Assembly (NCBI RefSeq): GCF_002727185.1
Contig: NZ_NIZW01000024.1
Span: forward strand, 43,228 to 107,227
Length of the DNA: 64,000 nt
From: Rhodopirellula bahusiensis
GTDB lineage: Bacteria; Planctomycetota; Planctomycetia; Pirellulales; Pirellulaceae
Direction of reading: 5' to 3'
The notes below the pieces were generated by a model, which was given only the letters and a program-made list of their open reading frames with translations, searched no databases and was not told where the DNA came from. A program made the position numbers and the translations under genes. Every line of letters starts with the position of its first letter. The first letter of the stretch is position 1. Of this stretch, positions 52,506-62,300 are shown piece after piece.

Positions 52506-53440
52506 GATTCCACAAACTGCAATGCATGAATGGTGTGCATGATGGCGAGTGCCACCAATCCCAACGACATCACGGCATGAACCGCCACCCAAGCTCGCAG
52601 TCGCCACTGAAGAGCGTGCTGCGTGTCCAGCTCATCTCGGCGGCGAACCAATCCGGCAAGTTCGTCAGCGACTTCTTTGCCATCGTCTTCCAAGTAACGA
52701 TGCAACTCGTTCAGACCAATCACTAACCGGCGACGTCGAAACGAATGAGCGAACAAACGGTGTGACCACGACAACGGTGAATCCAAGTATCGGCGAAGAT
52801 ACTGATCGTCGAACTCGCCCAACACACGTTGCGAGTCAATGCTGGTCAAACTGTCCAGCCGCTGCGTCGCACGAGCTGCCAGCTGCTCTCGGTGCCAATC
52901 GATTTGATCGTATCGAGGTTGGCTGCCCATCGCCGTCAATCGGGCTGGCAAACGACGGCTCGCGAGCAGCCCATAAAAACCTGACAGACTGACTCCGATG
53001 AACAACACGCTGAGTGTTCCTTCCAGCCAACCGTCCGCAATCAACCGACCCGTCGCGATCGCGGGAACGTGCATCACGAAGACACCGCACGCAAAGATTC
53101 CTGTGAAAATATGAACCTGAGTCCAGGTGCTCATCGAACCGAGTGGCAGAATCGGAATCCGCCTTCGAATACCGATCGCAAACAAAATCAAAATGCAGCT
53201 CAGCAGCGTCCATCCCGTCATCACGCTGCTGCGATAGAGAGCCGCATGGAGTGACTGGGATGCCCAAGCCGTCAACACAATCGCGATCGCGACGATCAAG
53301 AGGCTGGCAACACGGCGGCGACGAAACGACCAAGCCCGACCGGTGCCAAACACCCGGCTTCGAAATTTGGATGCAAAGTCCGTCCGGAATTGTTGCCAGC
53401 GTCGAGAGGACGCGGAACGGCGGCGTTCAGCCACGCTCAT
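52502..53440 (-). CDS. Histidine-bearing membrane protein, probable cytochrome b-like subunit
   Basis: A 312-residue protein with about five transmembrane helices: near 45-63, 75-90, 108-132, 140-160 and 285-308. Histidines fall within or at the ends of the membrane segments (VHIFTGIFACGVFVMHVPAIA and VHAVMSLGLVALAIMHTIHAL), spaced as in haem-b-binding helices of ferric reductase or DMSO-reductase-type anchors. A long cytoplasmic loop (about 165-275) is charged. No family name can be given with certainty. It is coupled by ATGA to the Fe-S protein before it and to the decaheme gene after it. Confidence 0.72.
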   Translation of the reverse strand: MSVAERRRSASSRRWQQFRTDFASKFRSRVFGTGRAWSFRRRRVASLLIVAIAIVLTAWASQSLHAALYRSSVMTGWTLLSCILILFAIGIRRRIPILPLGSMSTWTQVHIFTGIFACGVFVMHVPAIATGRLIADGWLEGTLSVLFIGVSLSGFYGLLASRRLPARLTAMGSQPRYDQIDWHREQLAARATQRLDSLTSIDSQRVLGEFDDQYLRRYLDSPLSWSHRLFAHSFRRRRLVIGLNELHRYLEDDGKEVADELAGLVRRRDELDTQHALQWRLRAWVAVHAVMSLGLVALAIMHTIHALQFVES

Positions 53441-55299
53441 GTTCGTCTCCTCAACCAATCTTCCAGCGGCGGCGACTCACTCAAATCGATCCGTACGATC
53501 GCGTCATGCGGACAAGCGGCGGCACAGGCGGGGCCGGTCGGCAAACCACTGCACATGTCGCACTTGGTCGCCTTGGTAATCGGTCGGTTGCTGGCTTCGT
53601 CGGTGTAAGGACGTCCCTTCGGATCGTTCACCGCCGCCATTTCGATGTTGCCGTACGGGCACCCTTTGGCACACGTGCCGCAACCAATGCAAATTGATTC
53701 CGAAACGCGAACATGCCCGGTGGATTCTTCGCGGTGCAGCGCTCCCGTTGGACAACCAATCATGCAAACCGGGTCGGTGCAGTGCATGCAGGCTTGAACA
53801 AATTGCAAGCGATCATGATTGACGCCCACCCGAGCAAACTTGGGGTTGCCGTCATGCACGCTCGCGCAAGCTTTGACGCAGTCATCACATCGCGTGCAAC
53901 GGTGCAAGTCGATGATCATCGCTTCGCGACCGTTGTTGAAACGATTCTGAACGATGAACTCAAGCAACCCCGTGGGCTCGAAAGATGTTCCGGTTGGACT
54001 CGGCAAATCCTGCCATGTCTCATCGCTCTTGTGAGTCACCGAAGTCGAAACGATCGGCAAATCCACCTTGGGCCGTTCTTCGCTGCGGCGTTCACGAGCC
54101 TCCTCGGTCGCCGGCATCCGCAACAAAGCCTTCGCGGCCGGCGCTGGCAACTCGCTGCGGCGAACGTGCGGCAAAATGTCGGTCGCGAAACACTCGACCG
54201 GTATGTGCAAAGTGTCCAAGAATCCAACCGCGCGAAGCGAATGCTGAAGCGGCAAATTGATCGGGCCGTCTTCGTTGGTCACGCCCAGGGCGATCTCTTC
54301 CAATCCAAACAAATGACCTTTGCCGAGGTAAGCGGTTGTGCGTTGAGCCACGCCGTAACTTTGGCAAACACGGCCGAATCCGCTGCGAACGATGATCAGA
54401 TCCGTGACCTGATGGCCTTCCGTCGCCACCACCGGTTCGCTTTCAATCTGCTCTGCGGGAGACAGCTTGCGAGTCTTCTTGTAGTCCGCGTTCCACTCCA
54501 AGCGACCGAAAGATCTTTGCACCGTTGCCGCGACGACTCGCTGCAGATTCTGTTCAGGCAAAAACCGCAACAATGGGATTTCTCGCAGATGCAGCGGCAG
54601 CCAGTTTTCTCGGTAGTGATCGTCCATCCGCTGTGAGAAAGCTTGGTCCCGACGCAGCGTTTTCAAACCCTGTAATCGAATCTCCAGCAACGTGCTGTTG
54701 CCCTGCGAAACGACCGTGGCCGATCGAGGTGACCGGTACATCGCGGCGACTTCGCCAAACAATTCCCCCGGGCCCAAACGCACGCTCTGGCCGGCTTGGA
54801 CCAGCCCATCGAAATCTTGCAACTGCAACACCGGAGGACGATCGTCGGCATGATGGGCGGAGGCATGTAAGTCGACATTTGGGACGACTTCCTCGGGACG
54901 CCGAGCTTCGCGGACACCGGACGGGCGCAGCAGTTGCCAGACCGCTTTGGGCCAAGACACTTTTTCGGTTTCACGCCGACCGAGTGATTCCGGTGGCAAT
55001 TCGCGAGTCAATAGTTCCGCGTTCCCTTCGACCAACAAGAACGCACTGTTCGCATAATCCCCTTCGCGAGCGATCACTTCGCCGTGAGCGAAACGATGCA
55101 ATCGGCAATCATTCCGAAGGATGCCATCGAGCGGGATCGATTTGGGAAATGAGCCCGGATCCAAACTCGAAAACGGGGACTGTTCGCGCAACCATCCCAC
55201 ATCCGCATCGGTCATGTGCGGGTCCATCGGTTCGTCCCATCGTCGGGGACGACGCACAGCAATGGAATCGTCGGTCATCATGTCTCGGTCGATAGCCAT
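53437..55299 (-). CDS. Double cNMP-binding domain fused to a four-cluster ferredoxin
   Basis: A 620-residue soluble protein. Domain 1 (about 50-220) is a cyclic-nucleotide-binding-like fold with the phosphate cassette GELFGEVAAMYRSPRSATVV and a 60-residue insertion; domain 2 (about 238-380) is a second one with GHLFGLEEIALG. The C-terminal 160 residues have 16 cysteines in four sets (468/471/474/478, 504/507/512/516, 537/540/543/547, 580/583/592/596) for four [4Fe-4S] clusters, as in DmsB-type subunits. No catalytic molybdenum subunit is nearby. It may regulate or feed electrons to the membrane and decaheme proteins that follow. First gene of the ATGA-linked set. Confidence 0.85.
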   Translation of the reverse strand: MAIDRDMMTDDSIAVRRPRRWDEPMDPHMTDADVGWLREQSPFSSLDPGSFPKSIPLDGILRNDCRLHRFAHGEVIAREGDYANSAFLLVEGNAELLTRELPPESLGRRETEKVSWPKAVWQLLRPSGVREARRPEEVVPNVDLHASAHHADDRPPVLQLQDFDGLVQAGQSVRLGPGELFGEVAAMYRSPRSATVVSQGNSTLLEIRLQGLKTLRRDQAFSQRMDDHYRENWLPLHLREIPLLRFLPEQNLQRVVAATVQRSFGRLEWNADYKKTRKLSPAEQIESEPVVATEGHQVTDLIIVRSGFGRVCQSYGVAQRTTAYLGKGHLFGLEEIALGVTNEDGPINLPLQHSLRAVGFLDTLHIPVECFATDILPHVRRSELPAPAAKALLRMPATEEARERRSEERPKVDLPIVSTSVTHKSDETWQDLPSPTGTSFEPTGLLEFIVQNRFNNGREAMIIDLHRCTRCDDCVKACASVHDGNPKFARVGVNHDRLQFVQACMHCTDPVCMIGCPTGALHREESTGHVRVSESICIGCGTCAKGCPYGNIEMAAVNDPKGRPYTDEASNRPITKATKCDMCSGLPTGPACAAACPHDAIVRIDLSESPPLEDWLRRRT

Positions 55300-55389
55300 C
55301 GCCGCGACCCGAAGTCAAGACACAACCCGACCGAGACAAGTTTCACACTTCCATTTAAAGCGGTAGGGCGCGAGCCCTCCGGTACCAAC

Positions 55390-55800
55390 TCACGATCGTT
55401 TTTGACGCAAATTATCCAATCGATGACGAAGGTGGCGGATCGTGCGCAACGCATCCAAACCCGCCAGCAACAAAATCGTCAGCAACACCAGCATCACCGA
55501 AATCCAACAGCTCAACCAAACGGCGTGATTTCGCGGGGTGGCCAGCGTCGCGACCAGCACCAACACGCCGGACACCAGGAACAAGAAGTTGACCCGTTTC
55601 CGAGAGCGACGACGACGCTTCATGTAGGGCTGGTCGATGTCTTCGTCGAACCGTTCATGCGGCCAGCCAATTTGCTCGGACCGCTGCAACCAAACAGCGA
55701 AGAAAATCAGCGTGCTGGCGAGGACCAAACCACCGGCGAACATGAGGGAGCCTTTGAAAGAGAAGCGAGCCAACCGGTGAGCCCCACCCGTCGGATCCAA
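55390..55800 (-). CDS. Small membrane protein, unknown function
   Basis: 136 residues with three hydrophobic helices (about 20-36, 70-86 and 92-114) and basic loops (KRRRRSRKR between helix 1 and 2). No known family is recognised. Another ATG in frame is at residue 20, before the first helix. It lies 90 bp upstream of the cNMP/ferredoxin gene on the same strand, so it could be the first gene of the unit. Confidence 0.65.
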   Translation of the reverse strand: MDPTGGAHRLARFSFKGSLMFAGGLVLASTLIFFAVWLQRSEQIGWPHERFDEDIDQPYMKRRRRSRKRVNFLFLVSGVLVLVATLATPRNHAVWLSCWISVMLVLLTILLLAGLDALRTIRHLRHRLDNLRQKRS

Positions 55801-55821
55801 TCATCCTATCACGTTGGTGGA

Positions 55822-56003
<182 letters not shown>

Positions 56004-56350
56004 AGGTAGCCCGAACGCAGGACGCATCGCCGCCCCGCAGCGCTCGCTGAACGCTCGCATTCCGACTCGCCCGCTTCACTGATGCGTTGCAAGAACATTG
56101 CCCCGGATGGGGCCGACGTCGCTAGCTCGGGGCGGAAGCCCCGAGACCACGGGCGGCACACGAAAGGTCGCCTCGGACGGGGCCGTCGCGGAGAGGCAAT
56201 GTGGTTTCTCGCTCGTGCCTAGTTTTCCACCCAACGCGATCGACGGACTCGGAAGTCCATCGTACGGCCCCCTCGAACGCAGCAAGCGTCACCCATCACA
56301 CCCCACCCCAATTCAAAATTTGCAATGACCATTTTGCAATTTGCAATCCC
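56004..56350. other. Non-coding gap with small palindromes
   Basis: No gene is seen. It contains the hairpin CTCGGGGCGGAAGCCCCGAG at 56126-56145 and a relative of the 36828 family, GACGGACTCGGAAGTCCATC, at 56239-56265, then the TTTGCAATTTGCAA-like motif that also flanks REPIN copies (about 56330-56346). Confidence 0.6.
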
Positions 56351-56471
56351 CTGTGGTCCTGAGCCCCTGAGCCCCTGAGCCCCTGAGCCCCTGAGCCCCT
56401 GAGCCCCTGAGCCCCTGAGCCCCTGAGCCCCTGAGCCCCTGTGGTCCTGTGGTCCTGTGGTCCTGAGCCCC
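56351..56471. repeat. Octanucleotide tandem array, 15 units
   Basis: In order: one CTGTGGTC, ten CTGAGCCC (56359-56438), three CTGTGGTC, one CTGAGCCC. All are 8 bp and in step. The array ends 2 bp before the stop codon of the M28 peptidase gene at 56474. Copy number could vary between strains. Confidence 0.9.
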
Positions 56472-56473
56472 TT

Positions 56474-57628
56474 CTATCCCCCCTTCTGCTCCAACATCCA
56501 CTCATGCACCACCCAAATCACCGCCGCCATGCTTTCCCCGCTGCAGTTTTCAGGAATGTCTTGCGTCGTGTGCCAATACTGCGGCGCACGGAATCCCGGT
56601 CGCGGGTAATCGAAATCGATCAAGTCCGTGGTGGGGATCTTTGCGATCTGATTGAGCGGCAAGTGATCGTCGCGAATCGCTTGGCTGCGAGCCCGTGGTG
56701 TGAAAGCTCTCACTCCCAATCGTTTCGCGGTGGCCCACACTGAACGAGTCACATCGCGTGCGTAGCGAAGACTGTTTCGTTCGTACAACAATTGCAATTC
56801 GCGATCCGCGATCATGTCCAGCAACACGCCGCTCTGGTAAGGAACCGCCGGCGGTTCCATCAAGTATTGCTGGGCGAACAAGGTCGAACCCAAAAAGTAC
56901 TCGCCGCTCTGTTCGCCAAAGACAAACTCTTCCGCATCAAACAGCACGATGTCGACGCCGATGTCCTTCGGCAGGTTCTGGAATTGATGACTCAGTTCCA
57001 TCAGTGCCGCCGAACCGCTGGCCCCGTCGTTGGCACCGATGAAGACGCCTTTCGGATCGCGACGATCTCGATCGGGATACGGCCGAGTGTCATAGTGGGC
57101 GCACAGCAAAAACCGGGTGGGCGCGTTTGAGTTCCAAGCCGCGATCAAATTCGCGATGGGCACGTTCTCGCCCGTTTGCGGGTGCCGTATCTCACCGCGT
57201 TGCAAACGAACTTCGCCTCCGTTCTCTTCAAAGACCTTGGTCAGCATCTCCTGCTGCTGCAGCATCGCGGGGCTGCCGGACGGCCGCGGACCAAGATCGC
57301 AAATCTCGACCAAGTAACCCATCGCACGATCCGCGTCGTAGCGATCAGGGACGGGCCCGAGAGCGGCGGGGACCACCGACGTGGCATCGGGGGACTGGAG
57401 CATTTGCCACACCGCCACCCCGACGTAAGCGAACACGCCGACCACCGCCAGAGTCAACAACCGTCGCGGCCAATTGCCGCCGCCGGAGCCAGCTGGCGAT
57501 TCCGTTTCCGTTCCCCAGCGGGGAGGATTGTCGGGCATCGATCGCGCGAGACGATCCGAGGAATCCGTCGATTTTGTTGCCGCCTGCATAGCCAGATCCA
57601 TCGCCAAAACTTCCTGCGGAAGCCGCAC
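56474..57628 (-). CDS. M28-family zinc aminopeptidase / glutaminyl cyclase-like protein, membrane-anchored
   Basis: 384 residues: about 55 polar N-terminal residues, one transmembrane helix (about 57-75), then the M28 fold outside the membrane. Zinc-site motifs are CAHYDTRP (His178, Asp180), GANDGASGSAALMEL (Asp201), FDAEEF (Glu233, Glu234) and near the C-terminus YWHTTQD. The single-aspartate pattern and the WHT motif fit the glutaminyl-cyclase-like branch as well as a peptidase, and the two cannot be separated here. Tandem repeats sit directly after the stop. Start options within the first 15 residues exist (ATG at residues 10 and 14). Confidence 0.85.
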   Translation of the reverse strand: MRLPQEVLAMDLAMQAATKSTDSSDRLARSMPDNPPRWGTETESPAGSGGGNWPRRLLTLAVVGVFAYVGVAVWQMLQSPDATSVVPAALGPVPDRYDADRAMGYLVEICDLGPRPSGSPAMLQQQEMLTKVFEENGGEVRLQRGEIRHPQTGENVPIANLIAAWNSNAPTRFLLCAHYDTRPYPDRDRRDPKGVFIGANDGASGSAALMELSHQFQNLPKDIGVDIVLFDAEEFVFGEQSGEYFLGSTLFAQQYLMEPPAVPYQSGVLLDMIADRELQLLYERNSLRYARDVTRSVWATAKRLGVRAFTPRARSQAIRDDHLPLNQIAKIPTTDLIDFDYPRPGFRAPQYWHTTQDIPENCSGESMAAVIWVVHEWMLEQKGG

Positions 57629-57701
57629 AAAAGGGGAGTTCGTGAAAGTGGCTGTTCACCCTAGCGAACTCGAGCGAACTTCGGTAGAGTTTTGGCCTTC
57701 A

Positions 57702-57776
57702 CGGGATGTGGCTCAGCCTGGTTAGAGCGCTGCACTGGGGGTGCAGAGGTCGCAAGTTCGAATCTTGTCATCCCGA
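57702..57776 (+). tRNA. tRNA-Pro (anticodon GGG)
   Basis: Folds as a full cloverleaf: acceptor CGGGATG with CATCCCG, D-stem GCTC/GAGC, anticodon stem CTGCA/TGCAG around the loop CTGGGGG (anticodon GGG), and a T-arm GCAAG-TTCGAAT-CTTGT. The C1-G72 pair agrees with proline tRNAs. CCA is not encoded. A tyrosine recombinase gene starts 86 bp downstream. Confidence 0.95.
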
Positions 57777-57861
57777 CTCGGCAAAACATTGCTTTTGTTG
57801 AATTCTTCTGGATCATTGAAACGTCAAATGCACGTTTCATGCACGAATCAGGAGAGTCCCG

Positions 57862-58866
57862 ATGCCAAGGCAGCCAAAGCCCTTCTTCCGCAAGCAGACC
57901 CAGAGCTGGTATTTCTCCACCGGCGGCCAGCAAATCAACCTTGGCAAAGACAAGGATGCGGCGTTTGCAAAATTCCATCAGATGATGGCCGATCCGGCCA
58001 CCATCGCCACGGACAACACGACGCTCTACGAGCTGAGCCAAACTTACCTGGACTGGGTACAGACCAACCGCAAGAAGGCAACCTACGACCGCAGCTTGCA
58101 CTACCTGAAGAGCTTCATCGACAAGGTCGGAAAGCAACTCAAGGTCACCCATTTGAAGCCCTTCCACGTCAATCGGTGGATCGACAAACCGACCTGGAAC
58201 TCGACGAGCCGCGCCGACGCGATCGGCGTTGTCCAACGAAATCTCAACTGGGCGGTGGAACAAGGCTATCTGCTCCGCAATCCAATCGCAGGGATGCGAA
58301 AGCCAAAAAAGAAGCGACGGGATGTGTTCTACACGCACGAGCAATGGCAACAAATCCGCGAACACGCCAAAGCCCCCTTCGACGATCTGCTCGACTTTTT
58401 GTGCTGCACCGGGTGCCGTCCCATCGAGGCCCGCACGATTGAGGCACGCTTCATTCTCGATGACATGGTCATCTTTCCGACCGACCAATCCAAAGGAGAG
58501 ACCGAACCCCGCGTGATTTACCTCGTTCCCAAGGCCGCAGAGATCCTCGCTCGGCTGGCGACAAAGCATCCGACAGGACACGTCTTTCGAAATAGCAAAG
58601 ACCGCTCGTGGACGAAGGACTCGATCAAATGTCGGCTCGACCGCATTTCTAAAAAGGTCAAGTTCCATGTCATCGCTTACGGAGCCAGGCATTCATGGGC
58701 GACGCATGCATTGACGTCAGGCGGGATCGACTCCATCGCGGCGGCACACCTCATGGGGCATAAAGATCCGGCGATGGTCGCTCAGGTGTACAGCCACCTC
58801 GCGAAGCAGCCAGAGTTCTTGCGTGCTCAGGCTGCGAAAGCCATTCAAGGCCATCCAACTAAATGA
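57862..58866 (+). CDS. Tyrosine recombinase (phage/island integrase)
   Basis: Site-specific recombinase of 334 residues. N-terminal DNA-binding part to about 150, including the SAM-like segment (LYELSQTYLDWVQTNRKKATYDR). Catalytic set: Arg186 (CTGCRPIEA), Lys211, Arg276 in YGARHSWATH, His300 (HLMGH) and the nucleophile Tyr310 (AQVYSHL). The first His of the usual HxxR box is Tyr273. Its place just after tRNA-Pro and in the same direction fits an integrase that uses the tRNA 3' end as attachment site. An upstream frame to 57692 is not used. Confidence 0.92.
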   Translation: MPRQPKPFFRKQTQSWYFSTGGQQINLGKDKDAAFAKFHQMMADPATIATDNTTLYELSQTYLDWVQTNRKKATYDRSLHYLKSFIDKVGKQLKVTHLKPFHVNRWIDKPTWNSTSRADAIGVVQRNLNWAVEQGYLLRNPIAGMRKPKKKRRDVFYTHEQWQQIREHAKAPFDDLLDFLCCTGCRPIEARTIEARFILDDMVIFPTDQSKGETEPRVIYLVPKAAEILARLATKHPTGHVFRNSKDRSWTKDSIKCRLDRISKKVKFHVIAYGARHSWATHALTSGGIDSIAAAHLMGHKDPAMVAQVYSHLAKQPEFLRAQAAKAIQGHPTK

Positions 58867-59368
58867 GCGATTCTGATCGCCTCGCGAAATGAATCAGGTT
58901 GCCTGAAAACGATTGCGAATCGGTCGGAAAGCAATCGCCGCGTCACTGACAGAAACCAAACCGTGGAGCATTTCCCCTCCGCTTCGGTGGATGAGAGCAA
59001 AACCACGAATCACAGTCCCGGAGATGCACCGATGTCGGCCACCGGAACTCGCACAAAGATGCAAGCACATCTACACCGTTCCAGAACGGTTCGTTTTTTC
59101 TGTTTACAATCGGTCGTTTGTGTACTTGCGTGCGAGCAACGGCCGGCCACGCAACAAAACCTCCTGCAACGGGGGTAATGTCGCATGGGGCCCTAAATTC
59201 GGTCGACACCATAGAACATCGACGAAAGTTAGCGACCCTTCTGCGCCGCCAATTGACAGCAACTGATAACAACCAGAACAATTGCTGCTGCGGATGCGTT
59301 GAGAATGGCATCGCCGTGAAAAGAAATCACGCAAGTTTGAGTATCTAAAACGTGGGGACAATTGGAAA
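58867..59368. other. Non-coding region between integrase and the STAND-like gene
   Basis: About 500 bp with no gene I can support; a frame at 58913-59266 has no family resemblance and unusual composition. It holds the hairpin described at 59075 and must hold the promoter of the next gene. AT content rises towards 59368. Confidence 0.55.
59075..59099 (+). terminator. Rho-independent terminator candidate
   Basis: ACCGTT, loop CCAG, AACGGT (59075-59090), then CGTTTTTT. It is about 210 bp after the integrase stop and would separate it from the downstream gene. Confidence 0.6.
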
Positions 59369-62300
59369 ATGTCAAGCGTGGGCGGCTCCGCAAATATTAA
59401 CGGAATCCTGTACCAAATTATTGGCACACTCAACGAGACAGTGTCGTTGCACTTCCACCCAGCGGAATGCAGTGGAGACGACGTTGTTGAAGCCAGCCTG
59501 ATAATGGAACCTGACAGTGGTGGCGATCTTCAGTATGAGTCTGGTGGCGAGCGTGTTGTTCAGCAATGGAAAGCGAAAGCAAGAGGGGGTACATGGTCGC
59601 TTAAGAAGATCGTTGAAGAGGTGCTGCCAGATCTGTATCTCGCTGTTCCAGACGAACACCTGGATTGCAGTTGCCGCTACGAGTTCATCACCGAAGGACG
59701 GATCGGGGATTGGACTAAAGCCTACGACTTCTTCAGCTCGCTTAACAGGAAGCCTCCAGCTGATCGGTTAGAAAAGTCGCTGGATGACAGCTCTAACACT
59801 CACACGAGAGCTGGTAACAAGATATCGGACCTAGCGCTATTCCGTTGGGTCGTCAAGGCTGTGCGCAAGCGAGAAGGATTAAGAGACGAAGCGATTGAAC
59901 TAAGCCAGCGAAAAGTCTGGCATCTTCTTGCCCGATTCAGGATGCAAGAGAACGTCACCCATGAGCTACAGACCGCAAGACTGAATCAGTTCTTGATCCA
60001 CCACGTTGAATTCGCAGAAGATGTTGATGCAAAACGACGTGAGCTGTGCGGCGTGCTTCTAGATGCAGCGTCTCAGGGTCCACAAGAGCTAAATGCGGAA
60101 TCACTTCTTCGGCGAGCAAGCATCCCGCTCTATTCCTTTCGTGATTGGGAAAGGCTTCATGCGAGGTTGAGCAAGCGTCTCGTGGGACAACTGGCGAAGG
60201 AAGGATACAGAAAAGAATCAGACGTTCGCAAGCAAACGCCCGGCCTCCGGGACGAAATTGTTGTTACCGGCGATAGCGGACAAGGGAAAACTTGGTGGTT
60301 GGCAAGAGTCGCCACCAACATGGACGATTCGGGAGCACTTGTCGTTTGGGTTCCTGCAGCACGCGGCGCCAAGGATGTTGAGGCGTACGTCGTTCATGAG
60401 GTTTGGAATTATGGTCTACAACGTGACGCACCAATAGCTTTAGAGAGACTAGCAAACCGGAGAGAGCAAACACAGCCAGACGCTCCCTCGCCATGGCTGA
60501 TTGTATGCGTTGACGATATCAAGTCCATCGTCGAAGCAAACGCACTGCTTCATCTCGATTGGGAACGATGGGGAATACGGCTGCTGATGACAGCTCCACT
60601 TGAGCTTGCAACTGACCTTTCCCTTTCACAGCTCAAGCCAAACGTTACCGTCCCAGACTTTAGCCATTCCGAGCTTCGTGACTACTTGACTGAAGGTGGG
60701 GTGGGTTGGACGACGGTACCTAGTGATGTGCGGGAATTAATTCGACGGCCGGTATTGTCGAAGATATTTGTAGATATTGCCTGCACCGAGGCGGAATTCA
60801 GGCCGCGAAACGAATACGACCTTGTGGAAGCGGCATGGAATCGGGTCTCAAGCCCAATCTCGCAGGCATTGCTAACGAGGACAGCGGGAAGACTTTACAA
60901 GGAACCACAGGAGTATCCATGGCAGCTGGGATCCCTTTTGGAATCCGGGTTTACGCCAGATCTGGTTAAGCAATTGATCACAGAGGGATGGCTGAAGTAC
61001 ACCGACTCAACCCATATCGCTTTCTGGCATCCACGATTCCTTTGCTGGGCATACGCTACCTATCTTTGCCAAGAATACCGCAATAAGAAGCTATCGATTG
61101 ACGAGCTGATCGAGGAAACTCAAGCATGCTTGCGAGGTAACCGTCAAACGCGGCAATTGTCACTAGGTTACGTACCCATGGATTTGCTCTGGCAAATGTC
61201 AGGAGCTGAGGAGAACAGCGATTGCTGGATGCTAATCAAAGCGTTGGAAACCTCTGACGGACTGGGCCACGAAGACGAAACGTTCTACCGTCATCTGCTT
61301 GCGAGTCTCGGAAAACGCGTGATCAATCCAATTGTTCGGCGATTGCAGGACATTGAACATCTTCAGCATAGCGCGATCCCGAGCTGTGCAGCCGAAGCTT
61401 TATCAATCATTGGGCGCAGTCATCCTGTGCTGATTGCTGACACTGCACGCGACTGTCTTGAATCTGGCAATGAGGCCATGATTGAATTGGGACTGCAGCT
61501 TGCAGTGCACTTTCCGTCGTCCGCCAATGTAGACCGGATCTGGAACGTCTATTGTTCACGCATCTTGGCCAGAAAAGAGAACGCAACAGACTACTCGGCC
61601 CAAGAACGAGCGTGCTCGGCGTTTGAAGCTGTCGTAGCAATCGACCTTGATTGGTTGAGAACGCAGTTGCTCGAGTCTGATCCCAACGACCGGTGTTTTA
61701 GATTTCTCGTATACGCGCTGGGCAACTTGGATTTGTCGGCTGCTGCTGAAGTATGGGAAGCAACAAAAGAACGGTTGCTGAGCGAGATATTGCCATCTGA
61801 TCGACGGTGCATGATTGGATGCATTACGAGCCACGACGATGCTAGCGGATTTCCGATTCTACAGGAGTGGGCGGATGCCGAGGAAGACTTCGTCGGCGTG
61901 ACGGCCCTGCAAGCGCTCGCACATCGTGATCCTTCGAGGGCTCTGGAAGTCCTAGGTCGCGTTCCGCTTCGACAGCTTGAACTTTACGCGGGTTCAATCG
62001 GGCGATCGCTTTTTGCCGAGATACCCGACCAAACTTGCACGGCTGTGCTCACTCTAGTCGCGGATGGGGCATCGGTAGAAATGACCTACATAAAGCTCGC
62101 AGCTTCAAATGGTGACCGTATCTCCCCTCAGGTAGCAGAAGCCATTCTGGATCTAGTTGATACAACGCTTGGAGAACATCTCGAATCAGATGAATTGCGG
62201 AATGCCAACGCACCTTGGCATGACATGGACTTGGTAGACAAGCTTCACGGGCAAGTCATGCTAGAAGCTCTACGTAAACGACGAGGCACCAGCCTTGAAA

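Noticed and set aside
56296..56505. Open frames across the octanucleotide array (GAQGLRGS repeats, collagen-like)
   Set aside because: Periodicity comes from the 8-bp DNA repeat and the frame runs into the M28 gene.
58913..59266. 117-residue open frame between integrase and the STAND-like gene
   Set aside because: No recognisable domain, odd composition rich in Arg/Pro, and a terminator-like hairpin lies inside it.
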